Assembly (NCBI GenBank): GCA_021444005.1
Contig: JABUSB010000002.1
Location: forward strand, 81,349 to 139,885
DNA length: 58,537 nt
DNA from: Malacoplasma sp.
GTDB taxonomy: Bacteria > Bacillota_I > Bacilli_A > Mycoplasmatales > Mycoplasmoidaceae
Reading direction: 5' to 3'
Positions 1 to 11,670 of the stretch are shown here, piece by piece. The stretch's first letter is position 1; the number at the start of each line of letters is the position of its first letter. The position numbers and the translations under genes were made by a program. Below the pieces are notes generated by a model, which worked only from the letters and a program-made list of their open reading frames with translations, searched no databases and was not told the DNA's origin.

Positions 1-2909
1 CTATCTGTTGTAGGTAATACAATTTCACCATTATTTAAATATGACTGATTTGTAAATGCGCTTCCCAATTCTAAGAAATCGTTGTAATATTGCTCTTTGC
101 TAACTTGACTTGGTAGCATTGTGGCATACTTATTTTTCAAGTTTGAAATAATGTTTGCATTTGCAGCATCACTTGCAAAACTATCATCAACTGGTGTCAC
201 TGATGCGTTTGAAGTATTAGACCCCGTGCCACTATACCCAAAAGGGTTATAGTTGAAAAATGGAGAAGAAGCAGTTCCAAACGTAAATACCCAAGTTGCG
301 TTTTGAGTCACACTACCACTATTATTTGACCAAATATAAGGTACGGAAACATTTATAGTTAACACACCATTAGTGTTGTTTCCAGACAAACTAATGTTGG
401 GGTTGTAAATGTTTTCCATATTTAAAAAATAGTTCACAAAACTATTTAGATTTGCGTTCTTTGTATCAGTTTGTGATACTTGGTTAGCAATATCTGTTGG
501 ATACATATTAAGCACATATGCAGGGATTGTCATCTTAGTGCTATTTCTAAAATTGTCATAGCTGCTATATGTAATTGATTGTGGGCTGTTGTTATTAATC
601 TTACCATCCCCATAATAGAATGTGTAAGTTGCGGATCCAATGATAACTGACTGTTGCTTTGATGCATCAATGCTACCAGAAGCACTAATTTGTCTTAAGT
701 TTTGTGTGAAAACTAAAGTAATGGTATTTGTTTGATTAGGTTTTAATAATGGGTTAGTTGAATTGAAATAATAGCTATTATTTTGTGTGTCTCCATTTTT
801 ATAATTGTAAATACTCACAGATACACTTGCGGTACTTCCTGATGGTAATCTTCCATCAAGTGTAGAATTATCCAATTTTAAAAATGATTGTCAAATCGTG
901 TTACCACTAATAAAGTTTAAAAAATCAGAATCAAATCCGTTTCCAGCAGTATTTACCACTTTTCTAAAAAAGATTGAATTATTAACTTCATTTTGCGAAA
1001 GAATTGTAAATGAAGCTGGTTTTTCATAAGATGGATTAGCTTCTAGTTTATCCCATTGTCCCAATAGGGTACTATTACTCATTTGCGCAAATGTGCCATC
1101 ACTCATTTGGGCATACCAAATTCCAGTATTGTCAGCTGGAATTGTGTAAATGTTGTAAATGTTACCAACATTAAATACAGAGCTGTTAAAATCGTACATT
1201 GTTTTAACATAGCTAAAATTAGTATCTAATTGGTAAACCTTATTAGTACTAGTTAATGCATAATAACCACTAATGTTAAAACTGTTAAGTGAATAATATG
1301 GCACTACTTGGTAAATAAATCCATCATTTGCTGGTGCACTATTATACACTGTTGGGTTAACAGTAAAAGTAAATGAAATTGCATCAAATACTGCATAAAC
1401 TTGCTGACTTTGATCTGGAAGACTTAAAAGTAAGTTAATGTTAGCAACAGATGTGGGACCAGAGTTCGCATTATAGTAAATATTGGTTTTAAATTCAGAT
1501 TCAGTTTTAGTAGCACTTGTAAGACCTGCTGTTATTGTACTTTGGTTAGATAAACCATTACCACCGATATTAGTAAAATTAGCATTGTTTTTAGTACCAT
1601 CAATTGTGATTGCTGTATTTGATAAATCAGTTAACTGGTCAGATCTGACAAATAAAAGGGAATTTGAATTGTTAAATCCATTGTCTTTTTGAAAAATAAA
1701 AAAGAAACGCGAATTAATCCGGTTTGCATAGATTGGCCGATAAGTTGCATTCGATTCGACAAAACTTGAAAAATTACTAATCGTAATTGTTGATGCAGTT
1801 GCACTACCACCAGTTGACATATCATTAAATAATGAATTAGATACTGTTACATAATTAATAGTATATGTTTGGTTATTAGCAGTAGATCCAGATGGTTGTT
1901 GTTGACTTTGACCATTAGTAGAATTTAAACTATCTGGAAGGGATAAAACCTGCATTGTGTTAGTAGACACACCTTCCATTACTAGATAGTTATAGTTAAC
2001 ATAACCTGAACCATTTGACAAAATCGCAGCAAGTCGGTAACTTCCAGCAGACTTATCCCCGCTAATTGAAGAGCTTGTTGTAGTTAATCAATTAATTTGG
2101 AATAAATAGCTACCATCGTGGGAATTTGTTGTTGTGTCTTTATTAGTAGCATCTTTACTAGAAGTGGAAGAAACGATATTAGCAATCACAAACAAAGAAG
2201 GTGGAGACGTATTACCACCAGCAGAGAATAATATTGATTTAATAGTAACTGTGTAATCATTGTTATTTGCACTTGTAGTACCAGTTGTAGCAGCACCACT
2301 AGCCCCATTATTACCTGTATACTTCTTGAATTGGGTAATTAAATTATCAGCAGTTACAATTCATCTCACACCACCTGCGTGGTATGTAGTAGTAGATGCA
2401 GTCCCAGATGATCCTGAAGCTCCGTCTTGTGTAGTGCTTTGTGCAGTGTCTGTAACATTAGATGCTAAAAACATTGCAACAGCTTGTTTACCGTTGTATG
2501 TTACAACTTGAGCAAATCCAGTTTTATTTGCATCATCATTTGCAATGTTTTGCAAAATTGATGGTTTTTTAATTTGATTTGTTTTTTGTCCAGTAGTTTG
2601 TTGCTGTTGTGTTGTTTGTTGTCCAGTAGTACCTGTTGCTGCAGTAGAAGCAGAAGTAGATGCATCAAAATCAGTTGGAGCTATAGTAATTCCCGTTAAT
2701 TTTGAAGCATCATTTTCATTTTTAACAAACTCTTGTTTAGCACCTGCTGTTTGACTTTGTTGTGTACTTCCAACCTTTTTAATAGCAGTACTATCATTGC
2801 TATTATTAATAATTAAAGCATTTGCTGTACTTCCAATTGCAACTGATAAAATTCCAGAAAAGATAGCAAGTTTTATGTATTTTTTACTTGCTCTTTGTCG
2901 TTTTTTCAT
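1..2909 (-). CDS. Large surface protein, 3' end outside the window
   Basis: The frame is open from ATG at 2909 to the left edge (at least 969 residues), using several TGA-Trp codons. The N-terminus is basic (MKKRQRASKK) followed by a hydrophobic segment at about residues 11-31 with no lipobox cysteine, so it is an uncleaved anchor or a secretion signal. Residues about 60-110 are low-complexity and rich in Thr and Gln. The remainder is Asn/Ser/Thr-rich, typical of mycoplasma extracellular proteins. Near the left edge, a stretch with 'GNNTNGVLTINVSVP' resembles the 'D/N-x-x-G-x-L-x-V' core of the mycoplasma lipoprotein-17-type domain, also seen in the proteins at 21015-24107 and 26424-36902. 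A plausible SD (AGGA) precedes the ATG, and a promoter-like pair lies at 2974-3002. Function unknown; probably a host-facing surface protein. Confidence 0.75.
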
Positions 2910-2973
2910 AAAAATCCTACTAATGTAATTAATTAATAAAATATATGAATTACATACTTACTATATTATTAAT

Positions 2974-3002
2974 ATTATCTATTGTTTTAGATCAACTTTC
3001 AA
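2974..3002 (-). promoter_or_regulatory. Promoter-like -35/-10 pair for the surface protein at <1-2909
   Basis: On the minus strand TTGAAA (2997-3002) and GATAAT (2974-2979) are separated by 17 bases, the sigma-70 spacing. They lie about 65 bases upstream of the ATG at 2909. Prediction from sequence only. Confidence 0.45.
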
Positions 3003-3031
3003 TAATCCAAAACAGAGTAAATAAACCAATA

Positions 3032-4483
3032 TTAATTAACCATTTCACCATTTAATGTAAATCGTGAAGCACTAGTGATTAATACTTTGACGATCTCACC
3101 ACTTTTCGCATTTCCCGTAAAGTTAACAACTTTTCACTGTGGTGAGTATCCCGAAATTATTTTTTTATCTTTCTTTGAAGGTCCTTCAACTAATACTTCA
3201 ACTACTTGATTAACAAATCTAGTGTTGTTTTTCTTAGCATAAAATTTAACCATTTCGTTTAATTGATATAGTCTTTGTTTCTTTTCTTCAAGACTTATTT
3301 TGTCTTCAATTAACGCTGCTATTGTCCCTTCCCTTTTTGAATAAATAAAGGTGAATGCGTTATCAAATTCAATCCGTTTATACAACTCAATTGTTTTTTC
3401 AAATTGCGATTTAGATTCATTTGGAAAACCAACTATTAAATCGGTTGTAATGGAACAATTGGGAATTTTGGCTTTAATGTAATCGATTAAATCAATATAG
3501 TCTTGTATTTTCATATGGCGGTTCATCAATTTTAAAATTGATTCATCACCACTTTGAATTGGCAAATGAATGTGGGGCATAATGTTTTTATATTTTTGCA
3601 TTACATCCACAATTTGCTTACTAAAGTTTCACGGATTACTAGTTGTAAATCTTACTCTTTCGATTCCAGTTTTGGCCACGTCTTCTAATAAATTACAAAA
3701 TAAATATTTGTCTTCAGATTCGAAATCAATACCATAAGAATTTACATTTTGCCCAATCAATGTAACTTCTTTATATCCTTCTTTTATCATTTGGTTAATT
3801 TCTTCAAGGATTTGGTTTTTGTTTCGGCTTCTAATCTTACCCCGAGTTAGTGGGACAATGCAATATGTGCAAAACTTATCACATCCATACATTACATTGA
3901 CAAATCCTTTAAGATTATCAGATCTTTTCGAAGGTAAGTTTTCAATCACATCACCTTCTTGTGATCACACCTCAACTACTAAATTCTTTTCAAAAATAAC
4001 TTGCTCTAAGACATTTAAAATCCGGTGGATATTATGGGTTCCAAAAATAAAATCAATATTAAAGTTTGATTTCAAAATCCGATTTACCACTTTTTCCTCT
4101 TGGGCCATACAGCCACACATTCCAAAAATGAAATTTGGGTTTGATCTTTTAATTTTATTAAGTGCCCCAATGTCTGCAAATACTTTGTCTTCTGCGTGCT
4201 CTCGAATCGCACATGTATTTAGAATTACCAAATCTGAAGTGGTAGGGTCTTCATTAAATTTATATCCAATTAATTCCAGCATCCCCATCATTACTTCACT
4301 ATCGCGCACATTTGACTGGCACCCAAAGGTTTTAATATGATAGGTTTTATTTAATCCGAAATTAACTAGATTTGTAGGGATTTGAAAACCATCAAAAATG
4401 ACATTAGCTTTTTTAGTTCGCTTTCTTGCATCCTTGAAATTAGGTAAAAAGTATTTTGATAAATCGCGTTTTTTTTGTTCCAT
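3032..4483 (-). CDS. miaB: MiaB, tRNA-2-methylthio-N6-dimethylallyladenosine synthase
   Basis: A 483-residue radical-SAM methylthiotransferase that adds the 2-methylthio group to i6A37 of tRNAs reading UNN codons. The N-terminal UPF0004 domain carries the three cluster cysteines: C55 (TFGCQSN), C91 ([12 protein letters not shown]) and C125 (MCGCMAQ). The radical-SAM motif CDKFCTYC is at C201/C205/C208, and a C-terminal TRAM domain ends in '[18 protein letters not shown]'. In-frame TGA codons encode Trp, for example before 'KVVNFTG', so the gene is whole and runs to TAA at 3032. The length is slightly above average because of about 45 extra N-terminal residues. It is transcribed away from the lipoprotein gene at 4606, with a 122-bp divergent gap between them. 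Confidence 0.95.
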
Positions 4484-4605
4484 AATTTATTGATAAAATT
4501 TATCTCATTACAATATAATTTTATGTATTATATTATAAGTTGATTAAGATATCTCTTATAGTTTATTAGAATCAAAAATCATAATTTTAATAAAGAAGCA
4601 TAACA

Positions 4606-5409
4606 ATGAAATTTACAATGAAAAAAATCTTTAAATTTTTATTACCCGTAACTGCAGTTGTGTTAACTCCTGTAATTGCCACTTCTTGTTCAAATGTTGA
4701 AACAACAAGTGCTAAGCAATTAGATAGTACAAGTTGGAATAATGGTAATGTTAAATATAGCGAATTATCAAACAGTAATGTAAGTATAAGAGATGCAGTA
4801 TATGGTAGTAACTTTAATAATGGAAATTATATTTTCTTGTATGGCTCTTTAGCAAATTCTGATTTTGCAAACTTCTTATATGGTAATGGAAATAATGGTT
4901 TGGGAAACCAAACAGTTAATGAACAAAACTTTAGTAGTAGTGTTTTTTTCACAAACTTCTTTAATTCAATATTAGCTAATCCTAATAATGGTTTTGGATA
5001 CACGGTTAGCTTCTTAATGTATGTTGATATGCCGCCATACAATGGTGATGCAAATTCTGATACTAATGCACTATCAGGTTATAACTTACCAAATGATCAA
5101 TACACAGCTGATGAAGCATTAACAATTGCGAATGGCGGAAGCGACCCAACAGCTGGTACTTACACTCAAACTACACTTCCAGAAAATTACCAACTAATGG
5201 TTGGGAATTATAAAAGAAATGACCAATCTGCGATTACATATCGTGATATTGTTAAGTATGTGGAAACAATTCGTCCTAATTTAGCATCAACTGCAGTGGA
5301 TGGGGGAATCATTGCATTCAAGAAAAATAAGAATCCAAAAAGCTTTTCGATTTCTGATTCAATCTTGTCAGATTTAATAACTTACTACACTCCAAGCGCA
5401 AACGATTAA
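4606..5409 (+). CDS. Putative lipoprotein
   Basis: A 267-residue predicted lipoprotein, one of only two plus-strand genes in the window. The N-terminus is a lipoprotein signal: MKFTMKKIFKF, then a hydrophobic stretch, then a lipobox ending at Cys28 (VIATSCSN). The mature part is Asn/Ser/Tyr-rich with repeated 'NNG' and 'GNGN' turns and no further membrane segment. A second ATG three codons downstream could also be the start; the SD is weak (AAAGAAG). A strong bidirectional terminator follows directly. I recognise no family. Confidence 0.8.
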   Translation: MKFTMKKIFKFLLPVTAVVLTPVIATSCSNVETTSAKQLDSTSWNNGNVKYSELSNSNVSIRDAVYGSNFNNGNYIFLYGSLANSDFANFLYGNGNNGLGNQTVNEQNFSSSVFFTNFFNSILANPNNGFGYTVSFLMYVDMPPYNGDANSDTNALSGYNLPNDQYTADEALTIANGGSDPTAGTYTQTTLPENYQLMVGNYKRNDQSAITYRDIVKYVETIRPNLASTAVDGGIIAFKKNKNPKSFSISDSILSDLITYYTPSAND

Positions 5410-5420
5410 TTGTTATAAAT

Positions 5421-5460
5421 AAATTAACTCCAAAATTAAATCTTTGGAGTTAATTTTTTA
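5421..5460. terminator. Bidirectional terminator between the lipoprotein and the membrane-protein pair
   Basis: A perfect 14-bp inverted repeat, AAATTAACTCCAAA (5421-5434) with its complement at 5443-5456. It has an 8-base loop, a T-run on the plus side and an A-rich flank on the other. It ends the plus-strand lipoprotein gene and can serve the converging minus-strand gene at 5470. Confidence 0.85.
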
Positions 5461-5469
5461 TTTTCCTTT

Positions 5470-6135
5470 TTAAAAAATGAAAACCACAATTAGAGAACAA
5501 ATAAAAAAAACTCAAGATAAATAAATTAAAAAATCAAAAATAAAAAATAAAACCTTATTTTTTTGGATAATTGCATCAATTTTAATGGAGTTTGTTTTAA
5601 CTTTATTTTTACGAACTAAACTCAGTTTAGAGCTTATACGATACTTAAAATAAAAAGGATTAAAGAATTTAGTGATTTCAAAAATACGTTGTTTTGACAA
5701 CGCAGTAGATGTTAAAAACTCATACTTACATTTTAGAAATTCATTAATAAAAAAGTTTGATCTTTCACCTTGGTAGAATGAATAACGGTTAAAAGCAAAA
5801 ATAATTCTTAAAAGTCATGGGATATAGATAATAAAAAATATAGCAGCATTGACTCCAACTCAAATGATTGCATTCAATTCTGGCAAACTAAATTTTAAAT
5901 GCAATGCCATTTCAAAAACACTAGAAGCTATTAATAAAAAACAAACAAAGTAGTAAAAAATTTTTCATAAAACTAGTTTCTTAAATAATCTTTGGTTGTG
6001 TTTATTCAAACAAACTGCTTTTGAATAGTTTCTAAAATTTTTGTTTCGAAAATCAACTTCATATTTTTTATCAATTTGGAAACAAAAAATTTTACTTTTT
6101 TTAGCATTTCTTGATTTCTTCAATGTCTTCTTCAT
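5470..6135 (-). CDS. Small membrane protein (hypothetical)
   Basis: 221 residues, readable only with TGA as Trp. The chosen ATG at 6135 (MKKTLKKSRNAKKSKIF) lies 35 bp inside the end of the upstream gene, in another frame, so the two are probably translationally coupled. Hydrophobic segments are seen at about 60-80 (KIFYYFVCFLLIASSVFEMA), about 90-115 (AIIWVGVNAAIFFIIYIPW) and at the extreme C-terminus (FFIFDFLIYLSWVFFICSLI). The N-terminus and the middle loop are strongly basic. No family recognised. No good SD, as expected for coupled translation. Confidence 0.7.
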
Positions 6136-6595
6136 CGTATTTTCTATTCGAATATCTTTTAGTACACTTTCTAAAATGTGATTTCATCTGTTGTTTCATT
6201 TTTAAATCCAGAATAATTATACATTCACGAGCACAAAGGATAAAGATAGTAAGGCAAGAAATAAAAGTTAAAACAAAGTTTATAAAAGCCAAATAGTAAA
6301 TGTATTTATTAACTTTAAAGCGCTGTTTTCATATTTTTATAAACAACTTAATTTCTAAATAAAGGTAATATAGCATGTCAAAAAACAAAACAATACTAAC
6401 TATTAAAAGTGGTACAAGTGTTGTTTGTTGATAAGTTTTTAAATACTCAGTTATTGTTAAAACTGCAAAGTAGCCTAAGGGGACAATAAATACTGCACTC
6501 AAGAATCCACAAAAAGCAAGTTTAGCGATTTCTTTATAAGAATTGATTATTTTTTTCTTTTCTGAATGAAAAGGCATTTCTTCATAATAGTCCAT
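6101..6595 (-). CDS. Small membrane protein (hypothetical)
   Basis: 164 residues ending in TAA at 6101. The start at 6595 (MDYYEEMPFHSEKKK) is chosen because AGAGGGA sits just upstream; an in-frame start eight codons earlier has no SD. Predicted membrane segments lie at about 25-50 (LAFCGFLSAVFIVPLGYFA), 62-85 (LVPLLIVSIVLFFDMLYYLY) and 100-125 (YYLAFINFVLTFISCLTIFI). The C-terminal tail is charged and basic, then acidic (KYDEEDIEEIKKC). It overlaps the next gene by 35 bp, suggesting the two products act together. No recognised family. Confidence 0.7.
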
Positions 6596-6700
6596 ATTTA
6601 TCCCTCTTATATACAACAAAAACAGTAATTCAAATTCAATTGATTTGAATTACAAACTTTATTTCTCTTTGTAACTATATATTATAAAGTTTAAATGATC

Positions 6701-6736
6701 TAAAAAATGAAAAATGTGCTTTATTACAAGCACATT
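6701..6736 (-). terminator. Terminator after the rpoD-trmK-nif3 cluster
   Basis: Stem AATGTGCT (6713-6720) / AGCACATT (6729-6736) with an 8-base loop. On the minus strand it is followed by a T-rich tract at 6701-6712. It lies just downstream of the Nif3-like stop. Confidence 0.75.
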
Positions 6737-6773
6737 ATAAAAATTTAAAACTTTTTACGTAATCGTATATTAT

Positions 6774-7541
6774 TTAAAATTTACTAATTTTAAACGGGTA
6801 ATATGTCAAAAAATTGATTTGCTTAAACTTTTTTGCAATCGCATTTATAAAAACTTTTTCCACACTATGAGGAATTTCAAGAATCTTAAAAGATTGAGCT
6901 AAATTATTGTTTCACATATGCCACTTAACTTCACTACTAATAAAAAAATCAATCTTGTCTTTCTTATAAATATTGTCTAATTCAGAACACCCTGCACCAG
7001 CTGCAACAGCGATTTTTAAATTTTTAAACTTTTGATTAAAATCAAAATTTTGATTTTGCAATAAATTCACATATTCTAGATCTAAATTAGTTTTTAATTT
7101 CGCAATCAAATCATTTAATGAAAGTGCAATTTTAGAAATCCCAAAAACTAAAAAATCTGAATTTAAAGAATGTTTTATTTCAAAATCCTTTAAGTGTTTA
7201 ACAATTTGGTAGCTTGTACCAAACTGATGCTTATCAAAACAAGTGTGTAATGCAATTAAAAAAATATTGTGCTCTTTAATTAGCTTTAACAGCAATTTAT
7301 AAGGTTGCATCCTTGAAACTTCGTGGTCCAAAAAAATAGGATGGTGGGAAATAATTAAATTTGAATTATTTTTAATTGCATATTCGACAACTTCTTGATT
7401 CACATCTAAAGACAACACTGGGTTATTTGCATCCACATTAGGATCATTATTAAACGCAATTAAGCCACTATTGTCTCACTCTTCTTGTGAAGTAACATTA
7501 AACTCATTATCAAATAATTCATAAATTTGTTTTATTTTCAT
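6774..7541 (-). CDS. Nif3-like dinuclear metal center protein (YqfO family)
   Basis: 255 residues of the Nif3/YbgI/YqfO family, proteins with a dinuclear metal site in a toroidal oligomer and no settled biochemical role. The metal-binding signature ISHHPIFLDH (H66, H67) and the matching N-terminal core (EEWDNSGL) are present. The usual C-terminal GxG(x)H and E residues appear as 'AAGAGCSEL' and 'FISSEVKWHMWN'. ATG at 7541 lies inside the last codons of trmK: the upstream TGA is Trp, so the genes overlap by 10 bp. The trmK-nif3 pair after the main sigma factor matches the Bacillus sigA-yqfN-yqfO arrangement and supports both assignments. Confidence 0.88.
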
Positions 7542-8182
7542 CTTTGCAACTCTTGGATATAAATTTGTAATTCTAAATATTTTGCATAATTATTTTCTTT
7601 TAAATTCTTGTGTTTTTTCAAAAGTGATATTTTATTTTCCAAATCCAATTTGTAATAATTATCCTCTTGTTTTAAAATATCTAAACCACAATACAATGAC
7701 TTTTCATCATTTAATGGTTTTATCCCTGCTGAATTTGATAACCAAATAATGGGATATATTCTATTGTTTTCTAACACTGAAAAATCTTTAATAAAGTTAT
7801 AGTTTTTCTCATACGCGAATTCACGAATCAAATTGACATTATTGTTAGCACACAATATTAGATTATTAATTTGGTTTTGACAAGCATTTAAAATATTTAG
7901 CATATTGTGTGCTCCCATTCCCGAAATTACACAATAATCAACAACAATGTTTTTATCAAAACCAGCAAAACCATCACTTAAAATGTTAATAATTTGATTC
8001 TCAAAAAACTTCGTGTTTTTAACAGATACTTCATAAGGACTTTTGTTTTTTTCAATATTATACACAATTTGGGCTCTTTTTTGCTTAATTAAGAGTAAAG
8101 ACAAAAAAGCATGGTCTGACCCGATGTCCACCACGTTTTTTGCATTTTCAATTAAATTCGCAATTGCTTGTAAACGAATCAT
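7532..8182 (-). CDS. trmK: TrmK, tRNA (adenine22-N1)-methyltransferase
   Basis: 216 residues. A class I SAM-dependent methyltransferase that makes m1A22 in the D-loop of certain tRNAs. The N-terminal SAM motif VVDIGSDHAFLSLLLI (about 17-32) and the motif-IV-like VDYCVISGMGAHNML are those of the TrmK/YqfN family; the C-terminal part is a lysine-rich helical extension. The gene does not stop at the TGA at 7538 (Trp) but at TAA two codons later. It starts 3 bp after the rpoD stop, so rpoD, trmK and the Nif3-like gene form one tight operon. Confidence 0.9.
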
Positions 8183-8185
8183 TAA

Positions 8186-9505
8186 TTAGCTACTTAAATT
8201 AAAGCCTTTCAAGAATCCAGATTTACTAGGGTGTTTAATCTTTCTTAAAGCTTTAGCTTCAATTTGACGTACTCTTTCACGCGTAATACAATATTTTTTA
8301 CCAACTTCTTCTAATGTCATTGGATGAGCATATGGTGGTAGTCCATATCGCATTCGAATAATGTCTTCTTCTTTTTCTTGTAAGAATTTTTTAAGAATAT
8401 CATTGATGTGTTCTCCCATCAATTCTTTTTCAGTAAATTGCTCAGGGTTTAGTGCATCATTGTCTTTTACAAAATCAACAAATTTTGATTCTTCATCTTT
8501 CCCAACTGGTTTGTCTAAAGAAACCGGGTCTGTGTTTAATTTTTTAATATTTAAGATTTTTTTAGCAGTGAAGCCAACTGAAGACCCACCCATTGCTTCT
8601 GCTAATTCTTCAGGAGTTGGACTACGACCATACTCTTGCATTAATTGTCTTTCCGCTTTAGAAAGTTTATTAATTGTTTCTACCATATGCACTGGGATTC
8701 GGATTGTTCTTGCTTGGTCTGCGATTGCGCGTGTAATCGCTTGCCGAATTCACCAAGTAGCATAAGTGGAAAACTTATTACCTAATTTATAATCAAATTT
8801 AGTAATTGCTTTCATTAATCCTAGTGACCCTTCTTGCAACAAGTCCTCTAAATCTAGTCCTCGATTTAAATACTTTTTCGCAATTGAAGTTACTAGTCTT
8901 AAATTAGAAGTCATTAATTGGTTAATGGCATAATCTCTAATTGTTTTATCAGGACTATCAAGCATCTTCCCAATTTCTTGTTCTTCTTGAGAAGTTAGCA
9001 TTTTAGAAGACCCCAATACATTTAAAAATGATTTAATTCCATCATCCACCTTATCACGTGTGGAACTTACCGGACTTGTAACATCATTTACAATGTAATC
9101 AATTTTCGAAGCAACACTAGAGCGCAATTCCGCTAATTCTGCAGTGTTTTGGTTTTCAAATGGATTTCGGTCCACTTCAATCCCATTAGCTTGTAATCAT
9201 TTAAAAATTTCTAAAAACTGATCGTTTGTTAAAAAATAATTATCAAAGTAAATTAAAACATCTTCAGCAGTTACTTTATTTTTTTTACGTTTCTTAAAAG
9301 ACAAATCTTTTAAGAATTTTTCTTTTGCTGTTTCTAAATCATCTTTTTGTAATTTTTTTTGGATATTACCTTCTAAAATACCACTACTTATAAAATCTTG
9401 ATTTAAACTACCTTTAATATCAGATTTAGGTTTTGCAACTGGGGTTTTTTCAACCTTTTTATCTTCTTTTTTACTCTTTAGTTTCAATACATTTCTTAAT
9501 TTCAT
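8186..9505 (-). CDS. rpoD: RpoD/SigA, primary sigma factor
   Basis: 439 residues. The primary sigma-70 factor that directs RNA polymerase to housekeeping promoters. The N-terminal ~110 residues are lysine-rich and variable. Region 2 includes [17 protein letters not shown], then [20 protein letters not shown] (regions 2.3-2.4, with Trp partly encoded by TGA) and [16 protein letters not shown]. Region 3 follows ([16 protein letters not shown]). Region 4.2 ends with [19 protein letters not shown], the -35-binding helix-turn-helix. The dnaG gene that often precedes rpoD is not here; the upstream neighbour is ftsZ, 177 bp away. Confidence 0.96.
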
Positions 9506-9682
9506 AAGTTCTCCCTGATATGATTAACAAACAACTAGATAAATTAGCGTAGATTTTTATATTAATCTTAAAAAAATTAAGACTAAATAATAATTATAAA
9601 AGAAAAAATAGGGTTTAAGAGAAAAATTATTATTAATTGTGAATAACAAATTCCATTAAACTTTTATTTATCTAAACCCTTA

Positions 9683-11485
9683 TTATTTATTTCTTCCAAA
9701 AAGTCTGTCCCAAAAAGATCGCTTTTTATTAGATGGTCTTCTTTTAGCACCGTAATAGTAGTCATCTTCTTCATCAGCAAAATCGTTATTATATCTTCTT
9801 TGCCCTCTTGGGTTTTGAGGTGGTCGGTTATAGTTTGGTTCTCCATATTCTGAAGAATAGCGAGATGTTGGATTTTCATTACGTGGTGGATAATTGTTAC
9901 CCATTCCCATTTCATCATCATTAAAATTCATTAAACGACTAGTTTGTGGATAGCTGTTTTGTGTTGAAACATTATTAACTTCAAAGCTATTGTTAGAGTT
10001 GCTATCAATGTCTTTTAATGCATCATAAATTGAGTTATTAGATGAAGGAAGGGAAGGTTTAGCAGGTTCTTCAACTAATTTTGGTTCATTAATTTCTTCA
10101 ATGTCATTTAATTCAAAAGTACCAGTTAACAAGATGTTAATTTCAGCATCTTCAAACACATCATTGTAAGCTACACCGTGAACAATGTTAACATTTCCAG
10201 ATTCGACAATTTCTTTTAAAGCACTACGAGTGTTTTCAAGTACATAACTTGGTACATTTTCATTTAATTTAAAGTTAATTAAAGCTTTTTCAGAGTTTTT
10301 AATATTTACATCACTAAATCCGGTTTTAATGCCAGTTTCAATAGTGTCTTTAATACCGTCTTTTGTATAATCGGTTGCGTTAATTCTTAAGAATAAGAAA
10401 CCATTTTTATCTTCAAAGAAATTTCGCACATCAGCAAAGTCAACATTTACATCACTTGGGATTACAATGATATTAATGATTTCTTCAACAATTGTTTTGA
10501 TGTATTTGTTAGCACTTTCATATGCTTTTTTAATTGACATCTTTTCCTTATCAACATTAATAATTTTGTCATTATTAACTGTTGTTAACCCATTACAAAC
10601 ATATGAAAGGTTTTGTAATCCTAATAAGGCATTACTATAAGTTCTTTCCCCTTCAGCCCCAATTGAAGGTAAGTTAAATAACCCAATTGTTAGAATTCCT
10701 AAATCTTGGGCAATTTTAGCAATAATCGGTGTTGCACCAGTCCCAGTCCCTTTTCCAAGACCAGCAACTAAAATTAAAATGTCAGTACCTTCTAACATTG
10801 ACTTTAATACTTCAACATCCGCTTCTGCTGCTCTTTTACCAGTTTCAGGATTTCCCCCAGATCCATTACCATTAAATTCTTCAGCACCTAAAATGAAAAT
10901 GTTTTTTAAGCTATCTCCCATATTGCTTAATGCAACATAGTCAGTGTTAAGGGCAATAATATCACAAAATGCTGGTCACTCTTGAGAACTTACCATATAT
11001 TTCACAATGTTATTCCCAGCACCACCAATTCCAATAATTTTGACACTAAATGATTTAGAGAATACTTTTTCACGGTTTGATAACAAATGCACAAGTGTTG
11101 AATTGTTAATATCTTGCAAAGTATTCATCTCTTTTTTAATCTTGATTTTCTTATCATTATTTGCATCGAAATTACTATTAATACTTGGTGCAACACTTAC
11201 TTTGGGAGATGGGTTGATTGATGGAATACTTGGTTTTTGTGCTTGCGATTTACGATTAACACTATTGTTTTCGCCAAAATAATATTGATCCTCTTTTTTA
11301 ACAACTAGGGGGCCATTATCTTTTGGGGCTTGAAATTGGTTTCTATTTGCATTAGTTGGTTGATAGTTTTTATCATCATTTAATAAATAGTTGCCTTTAT
11401 TAAAGTTTGATTTTCGTTTACTTATATATTCACTTGCATCTACTGAATCTAAAATTCTATCAACAACTGTTTTATTATTAGCCAT
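9683..11485 (-). CDS. ftsZ: FtsZ with long N-terminal extension
   Basis: 600 residues, a tubulin-like GTPase that polymerises at the division site. The start at 11485 (MANNKTVVDR) is chosen because AAGGGA is correctly placed; an in-frame ATG five codons earlier lacks one. The GTPase core begins only at about residue 150 with VKIIGIGGAGNNIVKY (T1). It continues with GNGSGGNPETGKRAAE (T3), the tubulin signature as AGLGKGTGTGATP, LTTVNNDKIINV, and the T7 loop NVDFADVRNFF. The ~145-residue leading extension is Asn/Lys/Ser-rich and unusual, since most FtsZ cores start near residue 10. The signature has Lys where most FtsZ have Gly. The C-terminus has a disordered linker and a basic tail (SFWDRLFGRNK). 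One Trp in the core is TGA, so shorter readings are artefacts. Confidence 0.93.
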
Positions 11486-11598
11486 ATATTTTCCCTTCAA
11501 AAAGCTAAAACTAATATAACTTTAATATTATTTTAATATAGTTACTAAAAAATAAATTAATTAATAATAAGTAGTTATATTTACTCATTTAAGTATAC

Positions 11599-11637
11599 AA
11601 AAAAATGAAAATAATAATGCAACATTTTCATTTTTTA
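11599..11637 (-). terminator. Terminator after the restriction gene
   Basis: Inverted repeat AAAAAATGAAAAT (within 11599-11612) and its complement at 11624-11636, flanked by T-rich sequence on the minus strand. It sits 35 bp beyond the stop of the restriction gene, with the ftsZ start further downstream. Confidence 0.65.
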
Positions 11638-11670
11638 AAAAGGAGTAAATTTTTAAAGATTTTTAAAAAA

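Noticed and set aside
4484..4605. Divergent promoters between miaB and the lipoprotein
   Set aside because: Several AT-rich -10-like hexamers are present, but none has a convincing -35 at normal spacing, so no specific site is claimed.
9664..9921. Minus-strand ORF of 85 codons near the ftsZ end
   Set aside because: Alternative frame of the Asn-rich FtsZ C-terminal linker; no start signal.
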